Numbered from the stretch's first letter, positions 36,425 to 52,950 are shown. The stretch is 64,000 nucleotides of DNA from Strigops habroptila (GCF_004027225.2 NC_046358.1:64527528-64591527); one strand, 5' to 3'. Numbers and translations: made by a program. Notes: generated from the sequence alone by a model not told the origin.

Positions 36425-38474
36425 CTTTTTATCTTTACTGGTATTTAATTAGTTACTAAAATTTAATTTTAGAAAATTATCGAAGTACATGCAAACTTTT
36501 CCTAGGACATGGTAAATGAAGTGCATTCCAAACTTCAAGGTTACTTCTCATTCAAAGAAGACACTGCTGGTTACTTTAATCTCAACATTCAGATTTGGCT
36601 AGTAAAATACTTCTCAAAAAAGTCTAATGTGAGAAAAAAATCTGCTTTAAACATACAGCAAAAACTTCAGACCTTCAGTGATTTTTGTATGCGTTTGTCC
36701 CCTCTCTCCAAAGGTTTTTGCAAGCTTAGGAATGGAGGTCAAAGCTGAATGCAAATACCAGCTAGAACAAAATCACTATCGCTTGTTTTCGGAGTTTCAA
36801 AATCAAGCTTAATCCTGTGCTAATGACTTAGCAGGCACAGGAACAACATCTAAATTAAAAGCAAGCAGATTAATTACATAAATCATGGAAAGCAATTTGA
36901 TTTTTCATATGCATTCTTGATTTGGTAATCCAAGCCAAATAAAAGCTATCATAACCTAGCAGTATTCCTTCAAATGATCTCTCTTTTATGCTTAAAGTAG
37001 ACAGTAACTGACACCCTTACACTGAGGTAATTTTATTGCAATTAGTTAATCCCAGTTCCAATGCATGTCCTGAGACAAGTTAGTAAGTGAAAGGATTCAG
37101 AACTGTTAAGCCATTTGAGAGTGTTTCCTTTTTTAAAAAAAAAGAGGAACAAACCTATGGATTATTTTTTTTTCCCCAATCACAGTAGTAGTGAAGAAAA
37201 ACTGGCCTGGACTCCAAAAATCAAACCAAGATGCTAGGTAATATTGGTAAAGAGAGGCCTAAAGCTATTTATCCTGACAAAAATACCCAATTCTCACTAA
37301 AAGGTGCTGACTTAGGTCCCTTTCTTCAACCAGAAAGGGCCCCTCAGCCCCGTATAGACATGGGAGCTGAATTTCCAGTTCGTCTTTACAGACCTTCATT
37401 ACACCAAACAGAGCATGGCTTCTTATACGTGCCTAGGAAAATAAAAGCCAAGTTAACAACAAGCCCCTCATTAAAATAGGAGGCAAAGCAGCTTTAAAGC
37501 AGAGAAGCTCACAGAAGGATCCAGTCTTCCTGCTGTGTGAGACAGGGACTGACAGAGCCCGTGGGTTGGAGATTCAGGGCCAGCACAAGATGTTGCAAAA
37601 TCTGCCCTCGCTTCGCTTGTCCTGCATGAGGATTAAAGGTCTCCAGCAGTGCCTAGAACTGGCAACACTAATTGCCCCGTGAAAAAGGAAGTTCAGCAAA
37701 ATGATTAATATATTTAATATACATATATATATACACAGAGAGAGAGAAAAGAAGTTAACAATTTGTGGAAGTGTAACATTAAAGTTTAGGTTTTGTTTTC
37801 TTCAACAGGATGAAACAACACATCTACTGATCTATGGACACACATGAACCGAAGATTTACCTGAGACCCTGTAATATGAAGACAGACAGACAAAAGAAGG
37901 GTATAGAAATAGTCCCCTGAAAGAACATTTACTGGCTACTACAGTAGTGTGTGTGGAGAGGGAAAAAAACAGCTAAACTACTCTAAGCTCACCATCTCTA
38001 CACTGATATTTATAGGGACATAAAACATCACTAGTACACACTACATGAACACTGATCACTGTTAAAAAATATTGTATATGTATGTGTAGGATATAACAAG
38101 ATAGTTAAAGGTTACAAGGTTTGTCCATTATCGAAGATATATTTTTCTCCCTCATCGTAGTGCATTTACAATAAACTGGGCTAATGTTCTATTCAGGTAA
38201 ATCAATGTACTCTTAAAAAGCTCTATTTTTACTCTGCCCAACAGGTAACAAAACTATTTAAGTCTAGCATTCATATCACCACTTATATGTGATTTCTAAA
38301 ATGTCATGTTTCAGAATGTCCTATTGCTATGCAGTGTTACGACAGCCATCTGTTAAGTTGCCCTCTCCCTCCTGCCCTCCCATTTTGGATGTCTAATGCT
38401 GCATCTGTATGGACGACTGCAGTGGTTAATTGTTGTGGGGTTTGATGGCAGGTTATTTAATGAAAATGTTTTAA

Positions 38475-38550
38475 ATTAAAAAAAAAAAAAACCCCACCAA
38501 AACCCCCCCCCCAAAAAAAAAAACCACAACAAAACCCCAAAACCAACCCC
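38475..38550. repeat. A/C-rich low-complexity tract in probable 3' UTR
   Basis: Poly(A), then C10 and A11 blocks and CCCCAAAA units; GGGGTTTT-like on the SLC6A5 sense strand. Possible G-quadruplex former in the mRNA if transcribed. Confidence 0.85.
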
Positions 38551-39493
38551 TATGTACATTTCAGAGACTACTGCTTTGAAGAATTTATGTGCTAGATATA
38601 TAATATATAGGCAAGTAGGGTTTCTGCTATTTCCCCATTGGTTGAAAGAGAAGAATACATCATCTAAAGTTTATGTAAAGAGGTTTAGAAGAGAATGAAT
38701 GAGGAGTCACAAAGTTGAACAGCACATCTAACTTCTAATTACTGTTGTCAGGTGGTAACTAGACTACACTTACCACGGTAAGAATACAAAGTTAGGCACA
38801 AATTATATGATGGCTTCTTGAGGAGATACTGTAAACAAAAGCAGAGAAACAAGGGAAACTACATTCAGAGGAGTGAAGTGAGTAAAACCACAGTTGCTCT
38901 TAGTGTGGAGTATGGTTTCTGACTCTTTGTATAACTGAGGCATTTTTAACTGAAATGACAGATATCAAATTATCAGAAGAAACATACAACAGTTCTTTAA
39001 ACAGTGATGCCTACACACCTCAGTCTAGCATAATTTCCAAACCACTTCTAGACTAAAATGCAGTTTAGTCCCAGTCTCAAATTATTAGTTCTTGAAATTT
39101 TGCTTTCACTTTTCTACTTGAAAAGATCAGATGGATTATAGTGTTTCTGTTCTGGTCCCACATATTGCTTCCTGGTGAGCTGGTTAAAGGGTCTCCACTT
39201 GCTTAAAATAGCAAGTCCACAAAGTTAGTATATATCATACAAGAAGCATACAGACATGATCAGTCAAGGTCTGCTGTCAGTGTAGGAAAAGTAACCATGC
39301 TTACTGTGGGAGCTTTCTGCTGGATTTGTACCAGGACTACAGGACATCCCCTTTGCTCACTTCTATCCCATCTCATTCTCTTTGACTACATCGCTAAGAT
39401 CCTAGTCCCGTCATAGCCACCTGTTTCAAGGATGCTCATGTGAAATGAGTAAAATTCTGCACATAATTTCCTTAGCACAATTTTTCCATTGTG

Positions 39494-39499
39494 TTTATT
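39494..39499 (-). terminator. Candidate proximal poly(A) signal of SLC6A5
   Basis: AATAAA on the minus strand, 271 bases after the stop codon, the first canonical hexamer in the 3' flank. No clear GU-rich downstream element follows, so use of this site is uncertain. Confidence 0.35.
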
Positions 39500-39769
39500 C
39501 CTACATGTGTTTCCTGACAAAACCTGGTATGCCACCTGGTGCACAACATGCTTTTTCTATTTCACGGGGTACAGAACACATCATGGGCATCACCTACACC
39601 TGGAAGTGGTCCAGCTAGGTCTTCCCTATGGCATGCAACAGTAAGTCCTACTTTCCTAAGCAACCACTTCCAGGCACTGCAGAAAAGAAGAGAAGAAACA
39701 GTGGGGAAAGAAAATGGAGAAGAGGATCAGAGAAGGCTGACAATGTTATTGCCACCCATGTAATAACTA

Positions 39770-42420
<2,651 letters not shown>

Positions 42421-43954
42421 TTAAGCAAAACAAACTGGCTATGCAACAAATGGTGTGTATCCACACACAGGGTTGGCATGTATGGAATAAAAGTACATCC
42501 ACCTGCAGCTGAGCACTGCCTTCAGCTGTACTAAACAGGTCAGAGTCTGAATCTAATGAGTTTCATGGAAATCTTGCAAAATCCCACAAAAATCACTATA
42601 TTTATGCTGGAAGAATTGATATTAGAATCCTGCCCCTAGAGTAACATGCTTTATTACATGGTCTATTGGCAGTTTTACCTAATGTGATTATGCTAAGTTA
42701 CTCCATTTCACTTACTGTATGAACAGCAATACATCTGCTTACATTGGTGCATAATTCAGTAACTTCGGGGAAATGCCTCTGCTCGCAATAATTGCACACA
42801 GAAGATTTATAGCAGTATAACTAGGTAAAGGCACATATCAAAATGATCAGTTTTATGTGTAGTAATTGAAAGTCTAATATTAGACTACCCAAACTTATCA
42901 AATATTAGCTTTACAGAGACGATAACAGAAAAGAAAGTATTGCTTGGCTTTGTCTGTTTCCATTGCATAAAAGTTGAATTACAACTCATCAGCGTCAATT
43001 TATTTCTCACCATAAGTTCCCTAAATAGTACATTTGGAAGGAAGAACAACAGGACATGCAAGTTTGAACTGACCTCGTTTGCTTTCCAATTTTGCTTTCT
43101 TTAAGAGACAACATAATTTCCTATTCCCTAGTCGTGATCATTGGCAGTAGCTAAGAGTGCAAGTCTGCTTGGGAAAGGAACCAAGCAATTTGCAGAAAAG
43201 CCTTACAATTCCCTTCTGAAGTCTAGCAGTAGCATCTTGAAAACAACCATTGGAAGAAAAGCAGATTACAAAACCCATGTGTACATGCCTTCAGTTTTAG
43301 CAATGCCCTCAAGAACAAGAACAGACATTGCCCTAGATGTTATCCTAATAAATATAGATTAAGCTGGGCTATGTCTTCAAACATTCAAAAAGGGATTTGC
43401 AATCTCCACCTATATATTGTCACATCAAACACCGGTTGCCACTGTATAGGTAAGATAGATCTACCTGGTTTTCATGCACAGCAAAACTACACTTGAATGA
43501 GGACAACTGGTAAAGAAAAACTATGTGGGAAAGTCCATCTTCATTATGCCCATTGGAGAAATTGCTCTCATCATAGAAAATTTCTTTTCCTTGCAACTCA
43601 GGATTTTGTTCAGCTCACCAAAACTCACTAGTACTTTCACACATAAATCCCTGTCTGAAAAAACTGAACATTTTCCAGTTTTCAGGTAAAAAAAATCCTT
43701 CATTCCTGAATTAACAATGCCAAGAAGTTAGTCAAAGCACAACTTCTCTGGAAGAAGTGACAGCAGAGGAGTGAAGCGTCACTGCTTTGCTTCCTCACAC
43801 CACCCAGCCAACACCACACTTCCTAGGATTTCTGAAAATACATGTATTTTGAAACTACAACTTTTTCTATCTTGTACCTAACCATCTATGAACACTTGTG
43901 GGAACTATTTAGTGCTGCTGTGAAATGATGAGGTTTTAGAACCCTACACAAATA

Positions 43955-44344
43955 CTTAAGAGTTGGGGTTATTCAGCCTGGAGAAAAGAAGGCTCTAGGG
44001 AGACCTTGGAGCAGCTTCCAGTGCCTAAAGGGGCTGACAAGACACCTGGAGAGGGGCTTTGGACAAGGACCTGTAAGGACAAGGGGGAATGGCTTTAAAC
44101 TGATGGAGGGGAGATTGAGATGAGATCTTAGGCAGAAGTTCTTCCCTGTGAGGGTAGTGAGGTGCTGGCACAGGCTGCCCAGAGAAGCTGTGGCTGCCCC
44201 ATCCCTGGCAGTGTTCAAGGCCAGGTTGGACGGGGCTTGGAGCAACCTGATCTAGTGGAAGTTGTCCCTACCCGTAGCAGGGGGTTGGAACTGGATGAGC
44301 TTTAAGGTCCCTTCCAACCCAAACCAGTCTGTGGTTCTACGAAT
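43955..44344 (+). mobile_element. CR1 3' fragment
   Basis: From the TTCAGCCTGGAGAAAAGAAG segment to CAGTCTGTGGTTCTACGAAT, a degraded octamer end. Antisense to SLC6A5. Confidence 0.91.
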
Positions 44345-44898
44345 AATCTTGCTGCACCTGTGGTCCAGGCATCGGGACTTTCAGGCTGAAGCCTGTGCTC
44401 TTAAACATCAAACACTGGTGAAAGACAAAACAACTGGCTCAGTTGTTACAGAGACTTATCAAGCCAAAGGCTTTTGAAATGGCTTAAAGAATGATTTCTT
44501 TGTGCCCAAAACTAATACACAGTTAGAGACTGCACCTGCACTGAGGTTAACATGTGTTAGAGAGCTAGATAGTAAAGGCAGATACAAGTTATACTTTGGT
44601 GCTTGAACTTGAAAAAACAAGCATAGAAATAGTAAGATAGAGCATGCGCCACCTCATCAGTTAAGTAGGAGATCTGAACTTGGACTACAGCATTACGTCA
44701 GAGTTTGGAGTGCAAATAGAAAGAAAAGAAAAAGAAAACCACGCAAATAAACAGGACACAATCTGCATGTAAGTCTAAAGCTCGGGTTTTCCCACGATGG
44801 AGCTCGGGCAGGTCGGTGCCACTCCCGCACCCCGCGGCGCGCAGGCAGCCGCTGTCCTGCAGCGCCACCTCCCGGCGAGACTTGGAAATACCAGTTGT

Positions 44899-45785
44899 AA
44901 TAGATTCACAGACTGGTTTGGGCTGGAAGGGACCTTAAAGCTCATCCACTTCCATCCCCCTGCCATGGGCAGGGATGCCTTCCACTAGACCAGGTTGCTC
45001 CAAGCCCCGTCCAGCCTGGCCTTGAACACTGCCAGGGATGGGGCAGCCACAGCTTCTCTGGGCAACCTGTGCCAGCGTCTCACCACCCTCACAGGGAACA
45101 ACTTCTGCCTAAGATCTCATCTCAATCTCCCCTCCGTCAGTTTAAAGCCATTCCCCCTTGTCCTAGCACTACAGGTCCTTGTAAAAAGCGTCCTGTGACC
45201 AGCTCTGGAGTCCTCAGTACAGCAAAGACATTGACTTGTTGGAAAGTGCCCAGAGGAGGCCACTAAGACGCTCCGAGGGCTGGAGCACCTCTGCAATGAA
45301 GACAGGTGAGAGAGCTGGGCTTGTTCAGCCTTGAGAAGACTCTGGGAGATGTTATTGCAGCCTTTTGGTTCTGAAAAAGGGGCCTATAAAAAAGATGGGG
45401 AGAGACTTTTTAGCAGGGCCTGTTGCAACAGGGCAAAGTTTGATGGGTTTAAACTAAAAGAAGGGAGATTCAGGCTGGATGTGAGATAAAAATTCTTTAC
45501 AATGAGGGTAGTAAAACACTGGCACAGGTTGCCCAGAGAGGTGGTTGATACGCCATGCCTGGAGACATTCAAGGCCAGGCTGGATGTGGTTCTGATCTAG
45601 TTGAAGATGTCTTTGCTCTTTGCAGGGGGGTTGGACTAGATAACCTCTGAAGGTCCTTTCCAACCCAAACTGTTCTATGATTCTAAAAGCCCCTCTCCAA
45701 ATTTCTTGTAGCCTCTTTAGGCATTGGAAGCTGCTCTAAGATCTCCCTGGATTTTCTCTTCTCCAGGCTGAACAAGCCCTTTTTT
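44899..45785 (-). mobile_element. CR1 split by a second CR1 (outer element)
   Basis: The 3' part (44899-45189) ends at a minus-strand GCTTTTTACAAGGACC. The missing continuation (GGAGAGGGGCTTTT read on the minus strand) resumes at 45685 and runs to about 45785. Intact copies elsewhere, such as 43955-44344 and 58078-58482, have these two segments side by side. The intervening 45190-45684 is a plus-oriented CR1. Confidence 0.85.
45190..45684 (+). mobile_element. CR1 inserted into another CR1 (inner element)
   Basis: Plus-oriented; contains AGAGAGCTGGGCTTGTTCAG, CTGGCACAGGTTGCCCAGAG and the terminal TTCTATGATTCT. It is flanked on both sides by AAAAGC (45184-45189 and 45685-45690). Its internal sequence (GATACGCCATGCCTGGAGAC) differs from the outer copy, so it belongs to another CR1 subfamily. 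Confidence 0.87.
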
Positions 45786-46355
45786 CTCTTTTTTCTTTCT
45801 TTTCTTTTTTTAGAGAAACTGAAGGGAGTTCTATTTGTTATTGCGAATATAACTGTATTAACCTTTGCAAAAGTATCTCCAGCTTTGCAGCTAAAACTTT
45901 GTCACTCAGATTTCTAGATAAGCCTTCCCAAAGGATGCCTCTCAGATCAGTTTAGGACTCAAAAATGTGCTCTTTCCCTAGCTTAACCTAAGAATAGAAC
46001 AGAGATTGTGTCACTTCCATTCCCGCACTATGTGTATACATACATACATGCTACACCCACACACATGCATACAATGGTCATTGCTGACGTGCAATGGTAC
46101 ACCACACTAGCGCTTTCCACACATGGGGAAAGACTGCCATAGTTGCATGAGGATACTCGCCACCCCTCGCCACCAAAAACACCATCACTTCTGCTTTGTC
46201 TCATTTACTACACACGCATGCGAGAACATGTGCTCACACACATGTGTGTCTAGGTATCTGCACTCAAGATGTAATTACCACCCTTAAGAACCCATAGGAA
46301 AGAGGAAGAAACAACAAAGCTCTTTGGAGAAGACTTAAATAAAACTTTTACTTAC

Positions 46356-46456
46356 TGTTAAAATAGTTGGGGTCACAAATGCCCAACAGACTCTCCAGAA
46401 TTTACTTGGCTTAAATCCAATCATCATTTCTATATCGTCACAAAATCTTTGCAATC
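46356..46456 (-). CDS. SLC6A5: SLC6A5 exon encoding the TM10-TM11 loop and TM11
   Basis: Translation is (G)[19 protein letters not shown] then [14 protein letters not shown]. The [12 protein letters not shown] segment before TM11 is characteristic of SLC6 glycine and proline transporters. The acceptor is TTTACAG before 46456 and the donor GTAAGT from 46355. The exon ends in phase 0 after a Thr codon. At 101 nt it matches the preceding exon's leftover base, so the frame is intact. Confidence 0.94.
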
Positions 46457-46751
46457 CTGTAAATAGCAAACATACATACAATTAGGTGTGAAAGAAACCA
46501 GTTGGAATTTGCTATGAGGATCTTTTGACCTTGCTCGTGTCTAATTACAAAAATAAACTCTGACTTGTTGGTTGAAAACTTCAATGGAAGATCTAACCGC
46601 ACAGTAAAATATGAAACTATTACAGTGGGAACCATTCCAATAAAATATTTAACTTCCTAAGGATTAAAGCAAAACTGAACTTTTACACAGAGATTAAGCA
46701 TCCAGTATGTTTTGGGTTAAAGTGTTAATAGTATGGATGGGTTAGCTGCAG

Positions 46752-47090
46752 TTATAGAATCACAGAACCATAGAGTGGTTTGGGTTGGAAGGGACCTTAA
46801 AGATCATCTCGTTCCAACCCCTGCCATGGGCAGGGACACCTTCCTCTAGACCAGGTTGCTCCAAGCCCCATCCAACCTGGCCTTGAACACTGCCAGGGAT
46901 GAGGCAGCCACAGCTTCTCTGGGCAACCTGTGCCAGCATCTCACCACCCTCACAGGGAAGAACTTCTTCCTAATGTCTAAACTAAATCACCTCTCTGTCA
47001 GGTTAAAGCCATTCCCCCTTAAGTTAAAGTCAGGTTAAAGTCCTGTCCCCACAGGCCCTTGTTCAAAAGCTTCTCTCCGGCTTTTGGAGT
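46752..47090 (-). mobile_element. CR1 3' fragment
   Basis: Reverse-oriented from TTATAGAATCACAGAACCAT to the segment TTCTCTCCGGCTTTTGGAGT. A short internal duplication of TTAAAGTCAGG near 47024-47043 distinguishes it. Confidence 0.91.
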
Positions 47091-50030
47091 ATACACATTT
47101 TTATGTGTATACTTATATTTCAATGTGAAGATGAACCTTATTAATATCTATATACCTGTTTCAGCATAAACAATATCTGAACTTCTCTATACCTATGACA
47201 TGGCTGGGGTAGAACTGTGTCACTTCACACTGAAACTGCGAACATCTTGTTACTTTTCAACTGATGCGTAAGCAATACTTGGAATGACTAGAAAGCACCT
47301 ATAAATATTTTACATTCTATTCAATGCTCTTTGAACAGATCAACTGGTTAATTCTTCAGATTATTGTATTGATTGCAGCTATAAAGTTACTTGAGTTAAT
47401 ACAACAGGCAAGATTGGAAAATGGCATTTCAGCCCCCTCTGCAGCTATCTCCCTGACTGATAAAACCCACCCTGCCTTTCAGCCTTGGTTGCAGAGTTGT
47501 TTAGGTGAATGGCCCCTGCTCACTACAGCTATTAATAATTTATCCAAATGTAATAAAATCAAAATTGAAATTTATTCCAGCTTTTCTAGTGATGACAAGA
47601 ATAGAGGTCTGGGGTCCAAGGCCAAGCTCATTTCTCACACAAACATTTCAAATTCAGGACAATTTATCTAATAAAGCAAGTGATCATCTCTGTCATTTAA
47701 AGTTCACACAACATTGTTCTGCAGCATTGAGTCTTTTATGGTGTGGGCACAGGGGTAGAGCTTAAATAATGGAGAGAAGTCATAGAAGAAGGAAAGAAAT
47801 ACTTGGAACAAAAGTAATAAACTGCTTGACATTCTTATTTCCCTTAGAGCCAGCCACTGCAGCTGCCAAAGAAGAGATAATCCCCAGGCTTGATCCACCT
47901 AATTTTAGAAGCCTTTTTGTTGATAGCAAGGAGAAATAAAGCTTTCCACATGCCTGTTCCAAGAATTAAGAAGGTAAAAGAGAGCAATAGTTCATTATTC
48001 AGCATCTTCTGCTGCACCTCTAAGAAAGCAGCAGGGCTGGATGGAGCTAGGGCAGAGGGGGAGCACAGAGTAACCCAGCTCAGGCAGATAGCATGTCAGA
48101 GAAAAGCTCAAGAACTGTGTTATGATAAGAAATAGAGAAGAAAATGGCAGATGCTTACACAGCAGTCATCCCTGCAGCCCGCTGTGGTGGGAACAAAACT
48201 AGTTTGAAATTAATTGCAGCAGCACTAGGGATGGGCAGAAGGGTCTTTGCATGAGTTTAAAGCTCACCTGAGTGCCTCCACTTCAGCAAAGGAGGTAGAC
48301 CTAACCGGATAGTTACCAAGAGCCTCTGCCTCCAAGATTCATGCAAGCGTCATGCAAATCTGCACAGATTTGTTTTAAATCCAATTAAAAAATGTAGTTC
48401 CTTCTTGGAATCATCAGTCGATATTCACAGTTAAAGGCACTTTTTATATTGGCAGTCAGATGTGTGTAAGCAGATACAGGGATTACACCATACTCATCTC
48501 TTTCCCAGTGAAAGACTGAGAGCAGGTTCTTCAAGTTCCACAGAAAAATGCAAAGAATGCTTTAGTTAAGAGAATGCCAATTAAATCTTGGTATATTCAG
48601 TCTCCCTCTCAGATCAGTCAGGCCTGCTGAATAACTTTGGGAAATAAACAATACATGAGCTTATGTATCTCAATTTTCACTCTCTGAAGTAGGATAATGT
48701 ATTCACAAGTGCTTGCAGATAGATAGAAAATCCATTAAAAAGGAGAATGCAAACCTTAGGCAGACAACTACTTCAATATTCTGCTACAGGTGAAGTCTTT
48801 ATTCTGACACTTCCTACAAATACTCTGCAGCAGTTACCACTCACGCTGACAATGAATCTTCCCCACAACAGACTGTCAAAAAACAGATCTAGAAGGAGCA
48901 TTAACAAAGTTAAGGTCACACGTTTTCAGTTTCCAAGTTTCACATTGCAAAATGCAATGATGGGAATGATGCTGATGATTAATCCCACAGCTCTAAGCTA
49001 TTCTTTACCAATCATGCATCATCATCTAAACAACTATACCAGCATATGAAATAAAAATTATTGAACTGAATTATGTAGCACTGACACCCCTGAAAAAAAA
49101 GTGATTGTGAGGAAATAAACAAGCATGCCTCTCTCTAATTTCAAAATCTCAACGAGCTCAGCAAGCAGAACATGTAACAAGGATTAAAGAGAGATTTATT
49201 TCTTCATAAAAGCACCTGCTGCTATTGTGCCAACCTGCTGGCCATGAAGAGTACAAGTACAAAAAGAAAGGTGCCAGTGGAGCGTGAAACAGCAATTGCC
49301 AGAGCTTGAAAGTACTTTTTGCCCATTTTAAGCACTGCTTGAAGGAATGTAACAAGAACAGCAACATGAAAATCACAAATGTACAACCTGTATTCCTCTC
49401 AACTGTCTTTATAAAGAAACTTTAATGCAGTAGAAGTAGCTATGACATATTATTCAGGCAGATATTGATTGTAAAGTAAATCTTTCCTTTTTTGTGTAAA
49501 AGACTGAAAGCACTATAGTCTAGCAAAAGGTTAATTCTAGGGAATAATCTTCAGAATAGTTTACAGCAAAGGCTTTACTAACATCTGTTGATCAACAATC
49601 AGTTGGTACAGAAAGCATGGAAAGAATGATTTGTAATTTGTCAAATCTTTTCCAAGTCTGATTACATCAAAGTAGTCTCTAACTATAAAAAAAAAACTTC
49701 TCTGCTGTGCAAGCCCTTCCTTTGCAGTGCTACAACTACTTCTATATTATTTTATGGTTTTCATAAAAATTCGTGCTTCAAGGGATACTGATATTTTTGG
49801 GGGCAAAGCAGGCATGAGCCAGAGCAATTTTACTTAGAAGCCTAATAGGATGTTCCACAAAGACAGGTTTGTAGTGCTTCTGCCACACAGCGTTCAGTGG
49901 AGGAACAGAGCCATTTGCTTCCTGTTTACCTTCGTCCTTATTTTAAAAAGTATATGGAATAAAGAAATTCTACAGATTTCAGTAGTTTGGGGGTTATTTA
50001 AGAATATTCTAAGCAAGGGATTTTGTCTTT

Positions 50031-50311
50031 AGTTTAAGTAGTGACAGGACAAGCGGGAATGACTTTAAACTGACAGAGGGGAGATTTAGATTAGATCTTG
50101 GGAGGAAGTTGCTCCCTGTGAGGGCAGTGAGATGCTGGCACAGGTTGCCCAGAGAAGCTGTGGCTGCCCCATCCCTGGCAGTGTTCAAGGCCAGGTTGGA
50201 CACAGGGGCTTGGAGCAACCTGGTCTAGTGGAAGGTGCCCCTGCCCATGGCAGGGGGTTGGAATTGGATGATCTTTAAGGTCCTTTCAAACCCAAACTAT
50301 TCTGTGATTAA
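50031..50311 (+). mobile_element. CR1 3' fragment
   Basis: From AGTTTAAGTAGTGACAGGAC to ATTCTGTGATTA. Antisense to SLC6A5. Confidence 0.91.
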
Positions 50312-51876
50312 TTGGGAATACAATAACCAGACACTAATGACTCAGATGGCACGTACCACAGGAATGGGTAAATGCTAAACTTGGTGCTAACTGGGGGGAA
50401 AGAATGGGCAAACCTTGCATATCTTCATGGAAACCACAGCACAGAGCAATGGCACAACTTGCCAGCACTGATCTTCAAAACAGGAGTTCTGCTAAATAAT
50501 CCCCAAAATCCATCTCTTGACTCCACTTCAGGAGATATCTCAAAACATTACGCTCAGGTCCTTTGAGAAGACAGGTTGTATGTAAAGCTGATCCAAGTTA
50601 CCAATATCATTTCACTCAAAGAGGTGACACTTCTAAACCAACTCTAAATAAAATATTTACATTTCAGGGACATAAAAAGCAACAAGCATTTTGATCAACC
50701 AAAACATGACTGCTCTAAATCAACTTGTCTCTTGGTGTTTCGACTTTTTCTATTGTATTCTGTAAGGTTTCCTCCCTAACTTACAACCACTGAGGCCTGC
50801 CCACTGGATTGGATGGCAGTGGAGATAAAATATACTGCTCTATTTCCATGAAATTAGAGAAAACAAGGAAGGGCTGATTCCCTGTCCTGTGTATAACATT
50901 CATTTCTCAAGCAAGAGCAACAAATTCTTCATGTTTTGAATTATGTATGATTTTTTAATGCACTTATATTACAGAGTGGACCCCATAACATAGGTAGGTC
51001 TAAATATCTAGCGCACAGGGCTAGAGACTAAGATCACGATGCTATATATGCACCTTCAACAGAATATCTTGGGATTGTTTATGCTAGCTGATAGAAAAGA
51101 TATAATTCATTCCTGGCCACTGTAACGGCCTTACCTTTGTCACCTTTAACACTGCCATTCAAATCTCCCTTTGCTTTTGAGGACAAGTCTTAAGTGGCAC
51201 CACCACACTCCAGACACAAATTCATCGTCTGTTATGTAGGGAGACCTTCATGTTTCCTACTACAACCACCTAAGATCACACAGTTCCAAGAATCAATCTC
51301 CTGAAAGCAGGTCAAGTTTGGAATCACCAGTTGGTATCAACTGATGTAGCTACAGTAGCACCAGTAATGGCACTGCTTTAGACTAGCTGAGGATCTTCCT
51401 CATAATTTGATGTATGTCAGCATGGACCAATATAATTGGTGCTGCCACTGGGCATAATCACTCTGAGTAGCTTCATAGTCTTGATGCTGTGTTACAGACA
51501 GATATGGGCTAAAGGGAAGGATGGATGTGTACACGGAAAAGAAATCCTTCAAAAGTTGTTAAATGCAAAGATACCACTTCCGGCTTAGGAAGTCTCTGAC
51601 CCTAAACCTTTGGAGTGTGAAAAGCTGCTGGAAAAGCATCACTAAATGCTTGGTATAGTCTTATACTCAACTCTAAGCATTGGCTTTAAGCTATTGGTGG
51701 GCAAAGGACCTTAGAGTGTATGAAATTCTTTTAAATACATGTATTTAAAGGAATCCTAAAGGAATGAAGTCTCATTATGCTTCCAGTCAAAATAACAGAA
51801 TCCTGAGGCTTTTTGTTAAAAAAACTAATATGCTAAAACATTACATAGATTGCCCAATAGCAGTATTTTTTCTTAC

Positions 51877-51976
51877 CATATATATAGGAAACTCCAACCA
51901 GCTCAAAGATGGCAATGATGACAAGAGAATAAGAAGCTGCATAAGTGTCCACAAGCTGTAACATATACATTCCACC
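51877..51976 (-). CDS. SLC6A5: SLC6A5 exon encoding TM10
   Basis: Translation is [20 protein letters not shown] then [13 protein letters not shown](G). The acceptor is a T-rich tract ending TTTTTTTAG before 51976; the donor is GTAAGA from 51876. At 100 nt it starts in phase 0 and leaves one base of Gly. The Glu in AIFELVG (codon 51904-51902) matches the TM10 acidic residue I recall as part of the third Na+ site peculiar to GlyT2. It is conserved here, which supports GlyT2 over GlyT1. Confidence 0.95.
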
Positions 51977-52758
51977 CTAAAAAAAGAGAACAGCCATTAT
52001 TCGTGGCATATAGCTGGTGTGTCTCCATGTGTGACAACTGTAACTGATGCTGAGGTTGGCAAAATGGATGGGAGCAGGACTGAGGGCTCTCTATCCCAGG
52101 TAACACTGACTGGACACTCTAGCGCTGCAGGACAGTTTCTTCCTTCAGGGCAGAACTTAGGCAGCATAATTCAAGTGAGGGAAGGACTGAATCCATCCTA
52201 GGCTTTAGAACAGGAAAGCTGTGCTAGTAGGTGATGAGGTGAGAGGAAAGAAATAAAGAAAAAGTGGTGAATAAAACAGCAAGATAAATTTTGTGCACCT
52301 CCTCTTGAAATGGCTGATAGTTTATAATGCTGGAGGAATTGGTGGACAAAAGACACTGAAGACTATCAACAGTAGATGAGAATTTCATTATTAACTCCAC
52401 AGTCTGCCAAGACTATCAGTATATATCTTACCTGTGAGGGAATGCACCCAAAATTGGTGTGCATGTTTATATGACATACAAAGGTTATAGTTAAATGAAT
52501 ACTTTATTTACATTACTGCTTTGGATATGTTTGGCTGGAGAAAATTGTAGAAGTCTGATTCACAGAAAGATTTGAACAGCAAAGTCTTCTTCTCCATGAC
52601 AAAAGATCCATAACAAAAAATAAGGCTTTCAGACTCATTCAGTGAGTTCAGCTTAATCTTCAACAGAATTCAGCTTCATCTTTTGCAACTTATGCAGGAA
52701 GAGAACGGCCACCAGAGGCAGATTGGGAACAGACAGTGATGCTCAAAGACAATATTTA

Positions 52759-52950
<192 letters not shown>

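Larger units (their letters stand above)
34830..39769 (-). other. SLC6A5: Probable long 3' UTR of SLC6A5
   Basis: About 5 kb downstream of the stop holds no CR1 copy and no convincing open frame, is AT-rich, and includes AU-rich motifs typical of neuronal 3' UTRs. Candidate poly(A) signals (AATAAA on the minus strand) lie at 39499-39494, 37036-37031 and 34851-34846. The far end is inferred: the sequence just before the last signal (about 34860-35100) has the AU-rich look of a terminal UTR. The extent is uncertain; the UTR may stop at the proximal signal. Confidence 0.4.
46457..51876 (-). other. SLC6A5 intron between TM10 and TM11 exons
   Basis: About 5.4 kb with two CR1 fragments (46752-47090 and 50031-50311). 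The remainder (47091-50030 and 50312-51876) is AT-rich sequence in which I see no gene or strong repeat. Confidence 0.85.
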
